Below are positions 12,656-24,321 of a stretch of 64,000 bases of DNA, piece after piece (the stretch's first letter is position 1; each line of letters starts with the position of its first letter). The stretch is from Miscanthus floridulus (taxonomy: Eukaryota > Streptophyta > Magnoliopsida > Poales > Poaceae): positions 101,542,320 through 101,606,319 of the forward strand of contig NC_089584.1 in NCBI RefSeq assembly GCF_019320115.1. The letters are read 5' to 3'. Position numbers and translations under genes: made by a program. The notes under the pieces were generated by a model. The model was not told the DNA's origin. It saw only the letters and a list, made by a program, of their open reading frames with translations, and made no database searches.

Positions 12656-15600
12656 ACGATGACCCACCATTCAAATATGGTCTAACAAGACACATGTACG
12701 ATTCTACCCACTACAGGATGGGATCCATGACGGAGGCCTTGACTTAGAGTCTATCCAAACTAATGGGAGCCACGACCCTGGAGCTTGGGATCATGGCCTC
12801 CTGCTCCACAAGCTAACCTAACACTCGGCAACCTAGGGACGACCACCAACTCCTATATGGCGCCCCTAGAACATCAAGAGACGATGAGAAAGACCACAAT
12901 GGAGGCCACGTCGCACAGGACGGCTGGCGAACCACAACCATACCAACAGTGCTGCCACAGCCGGCACAGTAGCACCACGCCACACCTTACTATGGCATGG
13001 GCACAATACCATGACGACAACCACGCCTGGATGTGCACCACAAGACTATGTAGCTTGCAAGCTAAGTGAGCTAGGCTCATCCCTCGGGCTCATGACCCTT
13101 CGGTAGGGAGGACCTCCTACTCTGTACATGCACTGGCCCCAAACTCTATATAAGGATAGCCATGGCATCATCTTCAGCACATTCTGTAACACCCTAGGTG
13201 TTAAGCATGCATCTAACCTTGATATTGCATGATCACAATCATCATTGAGCATTCATGAGCATAAGCATATCATGTATTCTACCTATGTTGGCTTATATTG
13301 CATGTATTGTTACTTAATTGCCTTACTTGTGTTAGGGTTTGCATGTAACCAATGTATTAAATGTGCGTGGAACCTTGGAAATTCCTTAAACATGTTTAGA
13401 ATAGCATAAGGAACAACTTTGGTATGCATGACTAAGCCTAATTTGGTCTCTAAGTCCTAGTTATGGTGTATGTCATCATTTAAAGTGGTATGTTTGACCT
13501 AGTTTGAATTATGTCATAGAGTATTTGCATGGCAAAGTACCCTTAAGCAAAGTTGTAGTATTTGAGTAGAGAAATAACTTTTATTTTTGGGTCATGAGCT
13601 AATTCAGTGCATAGCTTGGTCAAATTGAGCTCACAAAAATCAGTAAAACACAAATTTTCAACACTTAGTAAATTTCTAAGTCTTAGCACATTTACAGTTT
13701 CGCTGAGCCGAATTTGGGATTATTTTACTTTTTGTTCATTGAGAATTAGAACTTGATCTTTAAAGAGGAATTGTAGATGGTATATAGGGCTACAATTTTT
13801 GTTAAGATTGTTTGCGCTAATAAGCTACGGTTTAGGAGATTGATCGTCGTCGAAATGCGCTGTCAGGCTCGGGCGTCACCTTTGATGGCCGAATCGGCTG
13901 GCCATCAGTGGTCGACCACCGTTAGTCCCTACCCACTGTGTGGAAGCCGCTCGCCGCCGTTGTCCCACCTAGTCAGGCCACGTCGGGCCTCAGCGCGCCT
14001 CACCCTCCCCAGCGGTCGCCCGTGACTCCGCGTGCTCCCATTTCTCTCCTAGCTTCCTCCTTCGCTCTCGCCTCGACCCACAGTAGCCATAGCAGCTCAG
14101 TGCAGCAGCACCATCGCCATTGCCGACCCTCAGCTCGCACCGCATCACTCCTCCACCACCACCATAGTTCCATTGTGCTCCCACCGTTCACTACACCCAC
14201 ATTGCTTGTTAGCCGCGCACGGTAAGGCCTCCGTGTCGTGCACGGCCTCACCGGTGTTTCGCCGCCGTGCCACATCGCCGTGGCCGGGCCATCTCCAACC
14301 ACCACTAGTCCTACTAGTGTGTGCGCTAGAACCACCATAGGATGTTGAAGCTCGTCGTAACCCTAGATTGAGTTGTCTCGGCCAGCTTCGGCGCCTCGCC
14401 GTCGACCCGCTCCGTCGTGCTGCCATGAGCGTCGCCGTCACCGTTGATGGCCACAATCGATCCAATTAGCGAGCCTACTGTGTGCAGGATGACTTAGGGA
14501 TCATCGTAGTACCGGTGCCATCGTCGGAGATGCTCGCCGTCGACGAACTCCGGCCATCCCACGCGGCATAGGGATTGAAAGCTAGTTCATTTATTTTCAT
14601 ATTTGTACGCAACTTTGAAAAATCATAAGTGGAGTTCTAGATGTCCAATTCTTGTGAACCAAATTTTGTTGTAATCCTCATAAAGTGTAGTGGTTTGTAA
14701 AAATATGAAATGTACATTTTATGGTATTTTCTTGGTGATTAAAATATAGTTAAATAAGTGCTTTTTGAATGTTAATAATCTTGTAAAATAGATATCTCGA
14801 GCTAGAAAACTCATAAAATTGTGATTCCAATTTTGTTGGACTTGTGTTTACATGCTTTAGCTAGGAAAAATAATAAACTTGCTGTAAACTTGAGTTAAGT
14901 AGGGTCTTTCTATTTATCTATTAATAAATGACATTTTCTAAGGAAAATTGTAGGGATAAAAATATGTAACATATTGGTATGCAAATTTTTGTACAGTAGT
15001 ATGGCACTAATATGAAGCTAGAAAAAATATATAATCTGTTGTTTGACACTTTTCTATAGGGTTTACTATTTTCACTAAAATAGGTCTTGCTAGCTTGTCA
15101 TTTTTTTGTAAAGGATGTTGTACATGGTCAAATGGTATAAAACGTTTACAGTAGTCTATTGGTAGCACTTGGAAGCCACTGTAATTTTCTGAGAATTTAT
15201 TGTGCACATTTGTATATGTTTGTTATTTTCCCTAATTATATAATTAAATTAATAAAGGCATTCAAATGAATAGTTTGGGCTTTACCATTATGTTTTCTTG
15301 AGTGTATTTGATGTTCCTGAATGGTTGGTATACTTGGTGATGTGAAATTTTAAATGCTTACATGTAGTAAAAATATTGTTGCTTTATAATTCGAGTTAGA
15401 AGTGTTTTCGGACAGATTCTGTGGTTTGGTATGTTTCTTAGTTAAAATGATGTTTTCTGTAAAAATGTTCAATAACAAAGTTGTAGGGAACTTCTTCATC
15501 TATCTTGTGTTAAAATTTTAGATCAATAGGACAAAGGGTTTAGGAGTTATATCTGTTTAAAGTTAGTCTCTCGAAATGCTTGTTCTCTGGAATTTCTGGA

Positions 15601-17874
15601 CATCACTGGATAGATTGCCTATTTTGGTTAGGATAGAGTGTGAATTAGCTTTTGGTGATTAAATAAGAGTTGTAGGAAATTTTATAATCTTTCTAGAAAG
15701 TCTAAGATCACAGCATTTCGATAAGTATAACTTCAGTTATGATGTGAAATTGAAACTCCCATGTGTAGTTTAGACATTGCATTGTCTGAAATTTATAAGT
15801 AGATGGAGAAGAGATATGCACCTATTCAGTTAGCATGGAGTTAGCATTGCTATCATGGTGTAACTTAACATCATTATCGCAGCATGTACCTTTCCATATC
15901 ATATCATCTATGATCCTTCGTATGCATTCATGAGACTTACTTATGCATATGCATGCAATAGGTGCCACCGAGGAGATCACGTTGGTGGAGCTTGACGTTG
16001 ATCCACAGGAGGAGAATCAGCAAGTGCAGCACCAGGAGCTTCTCAGAGAAGGAGAGCATGAGGTTGATCTCCTTCCCGAGTGTCCCGATCATCAGCCAGC
16101 AACGTTCGTGAAAGGCAAGCCCCGGAGCATTATAAGCCTCTCTACTTTATTAATGTCACTCTAAGTTATTCGTATTGATGCATTACGTGACAGGAGTTGT
16201 TTGGAAACACTTGCTACATATTTCCTTTCCTTGACCAAAAATATCTACCATGAATCCTATTTAAGTCCAGGAACGCTTATCATGCTTAGCTATGCTTAGA
16301 CCGGTAGAAGTCGGGTGATTTCTTGTCACCTACGAGCTATAGGTGATAACTTGATCATGGTTGGCTATATTGTGCTATCGTGGAACATAACCTGATATTG
16401 TTAAATAAATGGAGACTGGGCAGAGTCTTATGTTGTGGTATCGTAGTGATTCTGTCTGTGTCGTTTAAGGACCGAACGTTGGAGGTCATCTTGTCATGTT
16501 GAACGCATGCCTCTCACATAGTTGGCCGGATAAGTCGTTCCAACCATGAAGCCGAGTAGCTCAACTTAGGACGGGGACATGAGTTGTTAAAGTGCGTAAC
16601 CTGGAGGTAGTAAGGATGTGCAGAGAGCCAATGGCATAAGCCCAAGGGCGGGTTAGAGTCCCAAGCCCCCTCGGTAGATTGGTTGTATCTTTGAGGGTGC
16701 GGTGCTGGTCCTACCCGCGATTATACTTGAGTTGTCCCGAAGGTGACCTGATACGACCCCGATGGGGAAAGTATGGGTGTGTGTTAGGAATAATTCCTCA
16801 GCTAGGTAGGAATCGATTTGAATCGCCATCTCTCCCGGATAGTGAGAACTTGACTTGAGTACACATCATCATAGTAAATGATGGAAATGTTGGTTATGGG
16901 ATTATGCAAGAACTCGACTGGATATGGTGATTATTATGATGACTTAATGGTACCAACATGTTTGGCATAGGATAGTGCTAATTTAGTATGAGATAGGATT
17001 AATAACTGGTGATTCACAATTAAAGATATGTTAGATAACTTATGCTTTTTCTGCAAACAATGTCTACCAGCTCTACTTATAAAGCCTTGCATACTCCTTG
17101 GTGTCTTAGTATATTAGTTGGACGGATAAGTTTAGCTGAGTACCTTCTCGTACTCAGGGTTTTATTCCCATTGTTGCAGATAACGTTATGTATCATGGCT
17201 ACTGCAAGAACTACCTTGCTCCTGTAGTGGATGAGGACTAGGACCATGGGCAATGGTCATTCTGTTTGTCATCTCACCCTTGTGCTTTTGGTTGGAGATG
17301 ACTATGAAACTGGCTTTGTATTAAACCACGTGTGACGTTGATGTTAAACTACTTTGCTTCCGCTACTTTCAAACTTAGTTTGTAATAATTATTCAAACTC
17401 TAATGTATGAGAAATATTTATGAGCTGTGATGTAACATGTGACTAGTTACATTGAATCTCTACGATCTTGGTTTGTATGTTGGTATTTTGAGATTCTTTA
17501 CAATTTCATTGGACTACCGGGTTTATATGGGCTCAAGTATGATGGTTTGATCGCTTTGGTGATTGCTATTGTACTTATGCTCTTATAAATTAGATGGTTC
17601 TTTGACACATTCACTCCGTAGTAGGGCTCCTGAGGCTTTCCTTCAGGCAGTCCATCTCTAGCTCTCCTTCCTCTTCCACCATTCTCGCATCCCACATTGT
17701 AAGAACTTTAGAGCATTCAAGTGAGGAACACGCACTCGATCATCTCTGAGACTGGACGTAGGGCTCCAGCCTAAACCAGTATAAATCCTTATGTCTTTTG
17801 GATGCTACCATCGTCTTCCTAGAGCAGCGCGGCAATTGTATAAGTTTACTAGTATGGTTTATAAAACACCGACA
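12656..17874 (+). repeat. Gypsy I 3' LTR, split by a solo LTR
   Basis: It pairs with the 5' LTR from the ACCCACCAT motif onward and ends in CACCGACA at 17874. Its two parts are 12656-13184 and 17613-17874 (plus one copy of the target duplication). The TATA box CTCTATATAAGG lies near 13150. The left end given is only the limit of what can be aligned. Confidence 0.75.
13185..17607 (+). mobile_element. Solo LTR of about 4.4 kb, Del/Tekay-like
   Basis: It begins TGTAACACCCTAGG, ends TTTGACA (TG...CA), and is flanked by a perfect 5-bp duplication CATTC (13180-13184 and 17608-17612). The allelic empty site is visible in the Gypsy I 5' LTR at 6283-6287. It contains no gag, pol or PBS and no internal duplicate, so it is a solo LTR. 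Its great length and TGTAACACCC start fit the Del/Tekay chromovirus group, whose LTRs are several kb in grasses. That family call is from memory of the type. A GC-rich block at 13850-14570 is not coding. Confidence 0.8.
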
Positions 17875-19149
17875 CTAATCGAAAGGATATCTTACTTAGC
17901 ACACAAATCCCATAGAGGGATGATTAGTTGAGCTTTAAAGGTTCTCTAAAGCTTAGATGGATGTGGAATGCCCTCCCATAGGGAGTGGATGAATATAAAT
18001 ACTTAATCCCACAAACCAATCGTTTAGGTTGCAGTCAGTCAAAACCGGCCTGGTTAATTTTTTTATTGAATTAGAGGTTATTGTACAAACTGGGGTAAAA
18101 CTGGCCTAGCTAGTTTTCCCAACCTCTAGCCACTAAAGTCTAGATTTTAGAGTTATATCAAGCATTATTAGACCTTGTCTATAGTAATCAGTAATTAGTG
18201 TTGTAGCCCTTTTGATAGTACGACACATCTATACTCAAGAACAAAGATATATAATTCAATCACACTTGAGCGTCTATTATTTGAAATTGTGTCATCGCTT
18301 CAGTCTTAATCATTTGAGGGATTTCAACACTATCATTGTTGTGAGCTTGACTTCCATGAGCTAGTGACAATATGATCAAGACAACACTTTTCATCCTTAA
18401 GCCAATTCTTCATATGATTCAACAATGATTTGATTGTCCTCATAGCGTGACCCCTAGCTCATGGCTTGATTAGTACAATGGTGGCCATGGTACCTTAGCT
18501 GCCAAGCCATCGCTTGCCTTTCGCCTTTGCTTAGTGCCTTGAAGCTCTTTCCTTGCTACCTTCACCTTATCAAGTAGTCAAGTCACACCATGTCTTGAGT
18601 CAACATTAAGCACACAGTTGGAAACCGTGTCTTCAATACCTTGACCTTGTTTGAATTGATTTAGAAATCCCTTCATGTGAGACCATCACATATGCAAACA
18701 CTCATTTCTGATTCTATTTTGTTCAATTATGCTTGCTCTAGATCAATAATGAAATCACAATTTGAATACATTCATACAATGAACAAGCTTCATATATGTG
18801 ATAACCATTGATGTATATCAAATCATGTCTCTTTTGTTATCTTCACAACATGTTTGACACTTAATCAAATTTGAACTCGTTTATCATTTGCATGTCAGTT
18901 GCTTTATTTTTTTAGCCCAAACACGTAAATCAACCAGTGACTAAATACCTGCACAATCTTGCTAGTCCTTTAGTCATATTGCCATTTAATTCATCAAAAA
19001 GCATTTAGAGTCTAGATACGCTTTCATTTGGTAAGCTTGGCAGGAACTTCATTATCCTACCTTTTTTTTTGAAAGGACGGCAAAAGCTTTGCCACAAGTA
19101 TTATTAGAGGGTAGATTATCATGTTCTATTTAGTGTAGATTTTTCCATT
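17875..19149. other. Unassigned repeat-like intergenic sequence
   Basis: No ORF with recognisable similarity and no paired LTR or TIR was found. The sequence is moderately AT-rich with a T-run near 19062-19071. Confidence 0.35.
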
Positions 19150-19450
19150 CTTGTGTTCGAATTCTTTGTGTTTGAACAAAGATTTTTCCAATTGAGTCAA
19201 GACCTCCAACAAGTATGGCTAGTTTAATGAATCAAATGCCTTTGAAATGTCAAGCTTAATAAGTAATTCTGTAATAAATAAGGCCGGGTGCTTTTCTTCC
19301 TGTAGACGTCGTATTACATTTTGCACATATAGGAAGTTGTCATGTATGCATCTGCCTTTTATGAAGGAATTTTGTGAGATGGAAACCAAATCGATTGGCC
19401 AAGACCTTGGTGATCAGTTTCATGAAGCTATTGATCAGGGCTAATTGGCC
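19150..19450 (-). pseudogene. LINE (L1-type) reverse transcriptase fragment
   Basis: Reading the minus strand, LINSFMKLITKVLANRF at about 19443-19390 and, after frame breaks, SKAFDSLN at about 19250-19220 match the spacing of conserved plant L1-type reverse-transcriptase blocks (the fingers segment and the first catalytic-aspartate region). The intervening bases keep traces of the expected text but contain stops and shifts. Only about 100 codons of the domain remain. No endonuclease part or poly-A tail was identified. Confidence 0.65.
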
Positions 19451-19720
19451 AAAATTGACAAGATACATGTAATAACCCAAAGATACGTGCAAATACAAGT
19501 CACTATAAACCTATCATCACCGTTCCTTGCAGGGCTGGATCATCTCTTCGGAAATCAGTATCGGTCTAACCTTGCGTGTTGGATTTGTTAGTTCATCAGA
19601 CGAGAAACAAGTTATACCACGTTGTTGAACATAGAACCACTAGAACAGAAACGAGCTTTACTCCTGGTTGGGAAACTCCTTTAGTCCTGGTTTCCCAACC
19701 AGGAGCACGAATCCAGAACT

Positions 19721-19880
19721 AAAGGGCCCCTCCTTTAGTCCCGGTTTCTCGCCCGGGACTAAAGGTGCACCTTTAGTCCCGGTTGGTAAGACCAACCGGG
19801 ACTAAAGAGGCCTCCCGGCCTGGCCACGTGGGGCGGCCCTTTAGTCCCGGTTGGTATTACCAACCGGGACTAAAGGTTTC
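19721..19880. repeat. CACTA left subterminal repeats
   Basis: Alternating TTTAGTCCCGGTT and AACCGGGACTAAA copies form short hairpins such as the one around 19770-19806. In this superfamily such repeats bind the element-encoded TNPA-type protein. Confidence 0.85.
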
Positions 19881-20060
19881 CTTTTTTTTCTTTTTTTGTT
19901 TCTATTTTCAATTGATGATTCATTTTGGTTTTCGAATACGCATTCTACGCTGCTAGTAATATACGTATTCTACACGTTTATAATATTCGAACATTTTATA
20001 CAAACTAAAGTATGAAACTAACGTATATATTACATGCATATACATATATTGTACATTATT

Positions 20061-21116
20061 TTATGTACATATAATATCATCCGTACTTAAAGCAAACCTT
20101 AAGTTTCTTGCGTCATTTGCAAACTCCGGGAATTCTCTATCGATTGCTCTCCACTGGGACCCATCAGCAGGGTGTCTCAACATATTGTCTACCTTACGGT
20201 CTTCTTTGTGCCATCGCAACAACTTTGCATGGTCTTTGTTTCTGAACAGACGTTTCAAGCGTGGTATTATAGGAGCATACCACATAATCTTGGCAGGGAT
20301 TTTCTTCGTGGGACGTTCGCCCTCAACATCACCAGGGTCATCTCGCCTGATCTTATACCGCGATGCATGACATACCGGGTATGCATCTAACTTCTCGTAT
20401 TCCTCGCCACGGTAGAGGATGCAGTCATTAGGACATGCATGTATCTTCTAGATTTCTAATCCTAAAGGGCAGACTACCTGTTTTGCTTCGTATATAGTGG
20501 TGGGCAATTCGTTATCCTTCGAAAGCATCTTCTTTTGGATTTTCAGTAACTCCCCAAATCCCTTGTCAGAAACACCGTTCTTTGCCTTCCATTACATCAA
20601 TTCCAGTGTGGTACCTAACTTTTTCTGCCCCGCATCACAAGTTGGTTATAGCAATTTCTTGTGATCCTCTAGCATGCGCTCGAACTTGATCTTCTCCTTT
20701 TCACTTTCGCATTCTCTTTGTGCGTCATGAATGGCCTAACCAAGATCATCAGCGGGCTCATCTTCTGCCACTACCTCTTCTTCAGCTTCCCCCATTGCAG
20801 TATCATTGAAGGCACCATATTCAGCAATAATGTCATCATCGTCCCATTGTTCTTCTTCACCTTCTTCTATTACAACCCTGGTTTCTCCGTGTTTCGTCCA
20901 ACAAATATAGTTTGGCATGAAACCCGACTTCAACAAGTGTGAATGAAGACTCCTTGAGCTAGCATATTCCTTCAAATTCTTACATATGGCATATGGGCAG
21001 CACATGAAACCATCGCATTTGTTTGCCTCGGCCACACGTAAGAAAGAATGCACGCCCTCAATGAACTCTTGGGAGCGGCGATCAGCATTGTACATCCAAT
21101 GTCGGCTCATCTGCAT
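20061..21116 (-). pseudogene. CACTA TNP2-like transposase, N-terminal part
   Basis: The minus-strand frame starts at an ATG near 21116. It carries the transposase-associated region (SRHWMYNADRRSQEFIEGV, then CCPYAICKN and HSHLLKSGFMPNY), an acidic linker, then the start of the Transposase_21 domain (CPNDCILYRGEEYEKLDAYP, VCHASRYK, then IIPRLKRLF, RWHKEDRKVDNMLRHPADG and NDARNLRFALSTD). At least three in-frame stops lie between 20440 and 20745. The catalytic remainder beyond about 20061 is missing, so no active transposase can be made. The two longest open pieces are 20736-21116 and 20061-20285. Confidence 0.85.
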
Positions 21117-21515
21117 TACATGACATACATACCATATTAAAATCTAGAATATAATTAGTTAATTATACGACATGCATGTCACCATACAAGGTATTAATTT
21201 ATGAAAGTCTCGCTACAATGTAGACAATCCCAACTATCAGTAAAAAAACTAAAGCTAAAATGCACTTCAGCAGCATAAGGATTTCGCGACCAATCCCAAC
21301 TAAAACAGACAGATCATGCGTTTGTTCAATATCTATGGGCTTCTTCCGCAGGATCACTGCCTCATCAGCCGCCGTAGCCACCTGTGCAAGAGAGTTTTGC
21401 ACGTGTTCAACATATTCTTCCTCCCAGTACTAGCTTGAACATCCAGTGCCATCCCACTAAAATTAAAACAAAAAATTAGAACTTTAATCACAATCATCAT
21501 GAAAATAAGTATAAA

Positions 21516-21722
21516 TTAACCATAATCATCAAATGCGACAAAATAACTCACATTGCGATCCGGACACTTGTAGAAGATACGGCCTTTGTTGGGACACTCC
21601 TTCCTCACCCGGTACTCCATCACAATCTTCTTCTCACACTTGCCGCAAGCAATGAGAGGGAGGTCCGGCCTCAGTCGCTTTGTAACCCGATGAGAGGCCG
21701 AGGACCCGGAAGCAGTTGCCAT
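21516..21722 (-). pseudogene. Small zinc-finger (GRF-like) ORF of the CACTA element
   Basis: A 68-codon frame reads LIACGKCEKKIV, then KECPNKGRIFYKCPDRN. The Cys pairs and RIFYKCP fit GRF-type zinc-finger proteins that often accompany grass CACTA transposases. It lies upstream of the transposase fragment on the same strand, separated by about 400 bp that may hold an intron. It is probably not functional on its own. Confidence 0.55.
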
Positions 21723-22167
21723 CTACTCTCTATACTTATTTTTAATATAATATAAATTTCTCATTTTATAAACAAATAAAATTAAAAAAAAACTCTAAAA
21801 TTCTCTATATCTCTAAAGCATGAAGTGTGCTATGCATGCTAGAAATGAAAGCTCAATACTAGTTTTGAATAACTACTTTAACCTTCCTTCATCCAAATAT
21901 AGAAACTTTAAAGTGATTTTGAGCTTGAATGGCTTACAAATAAAAAAAATCTACCATAAAAAAACCACATATATCTAGTCTACAAAATGAAATAAGCTAC
22001 TGATGAAACATGAGAGTATAAAGTTGGCAACCTTTAGAACCGAAGAATCGATAGAGGAATGGAAGAAACCTTGTGATCATCGGTGATGAGGAAGAAGAGA
22101 GGCCAGCGATGAAGCAAGAACATTGCGCTCGAAGTGGCTCGGACTCGAGGAGAAACAAGGGGTATAT

Positions 22168-22461
22168 AGGAGGGGACCTTTAGTCCCGGTTGTAGATAGA
22201 AACCGGGACTAAAGGTCTATTTCTAGCCCCGAACGGAGCCTACAGCCGGAAGTAGACTTTTACTCGCAGTTGGAGGGACCAACCGGGAGTAAAAGTGAAC
22301 CTTTAGTCGCGGTTGGTAGCTCCAACCGGGACTAAAGGTCCCCTCCAGCAAAAGCCTGGCGTAGTAGCCGTTAGGCAGGAACCTTTAATCCCGGTTGAAG
22401 CTACCAATCAAAACTTAAGGTTTTTTTTAGTCCCGAGCGTAAAAAATACCGGGACTACCGC
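22168..22461. repeat. CACTA right subterminal repeats
   Basis: CCTTTAGTCCCGGTTG and its inverse recur about seven times, several with point changes (TTTAGTCGCGG, TTTAATCCCGG). The changes show decay after loss of selection. Confidence 0.85.
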
Positions 22462-22479
22462 CAAATTTCGCTACCAGTG

Positions 22480-24321
22480 AACGGTGGTGGAGTGTTTGAG
22501 TTGCTCGCAGGAAGAACTATATGTTACGGCTTCTTGAGTCTTGAAAACACGCCGAGACGTCCAATAGTAATCCGCACGTTGAGGAGCGGCGGCCAAGACG
22601 AGCTGCCGGCCTCGGCGTCGTCGCCCTCATCGTTGCTCCTCAACGTGCTCTTCCTCGCGCACTACGCCTTCCTCTCGCCGTCTCAGCTGCTCGGCGACGG
22701 TGGCAGCTGCGGGCTGAGCTGGGCGCTGCAGGCGGCCAGGGAGGCCGAGGCGTTGGCCGCCGCGGACTGCTCCGGCCACGGGAAGGTGTTCTTGGATGGA
22801 GTCGCCGGCGAGGACGGCCGGCCTGGGTGCGAGTGCAACCGCTGCTTCGACGGGCCGGACTCGATTCGAACGCCCAACTGCACCGCCGATGCTAACAGGT
22901 GAGGTGACCCCGGCCCATCAGTTTCCATCTCTGACCAATAGAGTTGCGGTACTAATGAAATGGTTGGCGGTGCAGCGAGGACCCGTTGTTCCTGGAGCCC
23001 TACTGGAAGCGGCACGCGGCATCGTCTCAGCTACGCCACCACCGACGGCCCTTACCAATCCGTCGAGCTCGAGAACCACACCCGGCGGCTGCACAGGGCC
23101 GTCGGCAACGCCGTCGTGGACGACAAGACCTTGGTGTTCGGCGCCGGCTCCACGCAGCTCATCAACGCGCTGGTGCACGCGCTCTCCCCGGACGCCGACG
23201 CCTCGCCACCGGCCCGCGTGGTCGCCACCGTGCCGTATTACCCGGTCAGACATCCAATCTTGGACGATGAGCATGCATGCGCATCGATGGTCCGCCAAAT
23301 GCTCAGAGAATCGAAAGCATATAGGAATAGGAGTACTATATACAAAATCACTGATGGCCTTGTTGATAGATGCATGGTTCAGCCGTACAGAACACAAACA
23401 GCGATGTTCGACGGCCGCGAGTACAGATGGGGAGGAACCACGGCTGCATGGGCCAACGCGTCACGAAACTCCAGCGACGGCAGCAGGTTCGTCGAGTTCG
23501 TCACGTCGCCGAACAACCCCGACGCCCTGCTCCGCACGGCCGTTCTGCGCGGCTCGGCGGTGATCGCCGACCACTCCTACTACTGGCCTCGCTTCACGCA
23601 CATCGCGGCACCGGCCGACGAGGACGTCATGCTGTTCACCATGTCCAAGCCATCTGGGCAGCTGGGTGCGTTAGCTACTTATAGCGTGTTATGTACAGAT
23701 GGGCGTTGGTCAGGGATGAGAAGGTGGCCAAGAGGGCGTACGAGTACGTGCAGAACAGCATCATGGGCGCCTCCCGGGACACCCAGCTGCGGATGCTGGG
23801 GATCGTGAAGGTCATGCTGGCCAACCTGCACGGCAAGGACGACATCTTCGGCTTCGGGCACGACGTGACGATGAGCAGATGGCGCAGGCTGAGCGCCGTC
23901 GTGTCGCGGTCCCGCCGCATCTCGCTGCAGAGGATCATGCCCCAGTACTGCACGTACTTCAACCGGGTCAGAGAGCCATCGCCTGGTGAGCAGAGCAGTG
24001 CACCCTCCACGACTTTTTCATCTCATAGTCATAGCATTTTTTTCTTTGAATCTGCAACAATGTTATGTGGATGTGGACAGCCTATGCATGGGTGAAGTGT
24101 GAGAGGAAGACGACGACTGCTACGAGGCGCTGATGAAGGCCAGGATCATCACACGTTCCGGCGCTGGCTACGACGCTAGCAGCCGGTACACGAGGGTGAG
24201 CCTCCTCAAGTCGGATGATGACTTCCAAGTGCTCATGGAGAGGGTTACCGATCTTGTGAAGGCCGAGAACTACGACGACGACGCTCTGCTCCTGCCTCGA
24301 GCTCCTTGTTACGGTAGTTGA
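22480..24321 (+). pseudogene. TAR-like/alliinase family pseudogene
   Basis: Exon remnants are about 22550-22898, 22976-23244, 23383-23665, 23699-23985 and 24081-24321, colinear with the intact gene at 52021-56607. Exon 4 has the same length in both (287 bp), and the encoded residues are about 80-85 percent identical by eye. Lesions are as follows. No in-frame ATG lies between the CACTA end and the alignment; the frame opens only with GTG at 22477. One EGF-like cysteine is lost (GPDSIRTP versus GPDCSLRTP). Exon 2 is 29 bp shorter and changes frame near 23025. The exon 3 end after SKPSG is deleted, leaving a 33-bp intron that is too short to splice. Exon 5 lacks 4 bp near 24108, giving an early stop. 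The lysine before PSG is still present. A functional enzyme is very unlikely. Confidence 0.9.

Larger units (their letters stand above)
5763..17874 (+). mobile_element. Gypsy I: degenerate Tat-like LTR retrotransposon without reverse transcriptase
   Basis: Two LTR copies (5763-6548 and about 12656-17874) flank about 6.1 kb that holds gag and protease remnants on the plus strand and an antisense ORF on the minus strand. No reverse transcriptase, RNase H or integrase motif could be found between 9370 and 12655. The gag start region resembles Gypsy II (FRSLEF versus FGSLEF), so the two are related. The 3' LTR is split by a 4.4-kb solo LTR. The element is old, with many stops and frameshifts, and its 5' end is cut by the LTR ending at 5762. 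Confidence 0.75.
19638..22479 (-). mobile_element. CACTA (En/Spm) transposon, internally deleted
   Basis: The left end starts CACTAGAACAGAAA and the right end, read inward, starts CACTGGTAGCGAAA. The 3-bp target duplication AAC lies at 19635-19637 and 22480-22482. Multiple subterminal repeats built from TTTAGTCCCGGTTGG, in both orientations, sit at both ends, as in grass CACTA elements. The minus strand carries the N-terminal third of a TNP2-type transposase and a small zinc-finger ORF. At 2.84 kb it lacks most of the transposase and is non-autonomous. It borders the TAR pseudogene, whose coding alignment starts within about 100 bp of the right end. Confidence 0.92.

Noticed and set aside
13938..14338. 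GC-rich ORFs on both strands inside the 4.4-kb solo LTR
   Set aside because: They have no domain, lie wholly inside an LTR and overlap each other. The GC-rich block looks like part of the LTR.
22477..22902. An apparent intact first exon of a second TAR-like gene
   Set aside because: The frame opens with GTG at the end of the CACTA element, has no ATG, and the downstream exons are broken in three places.
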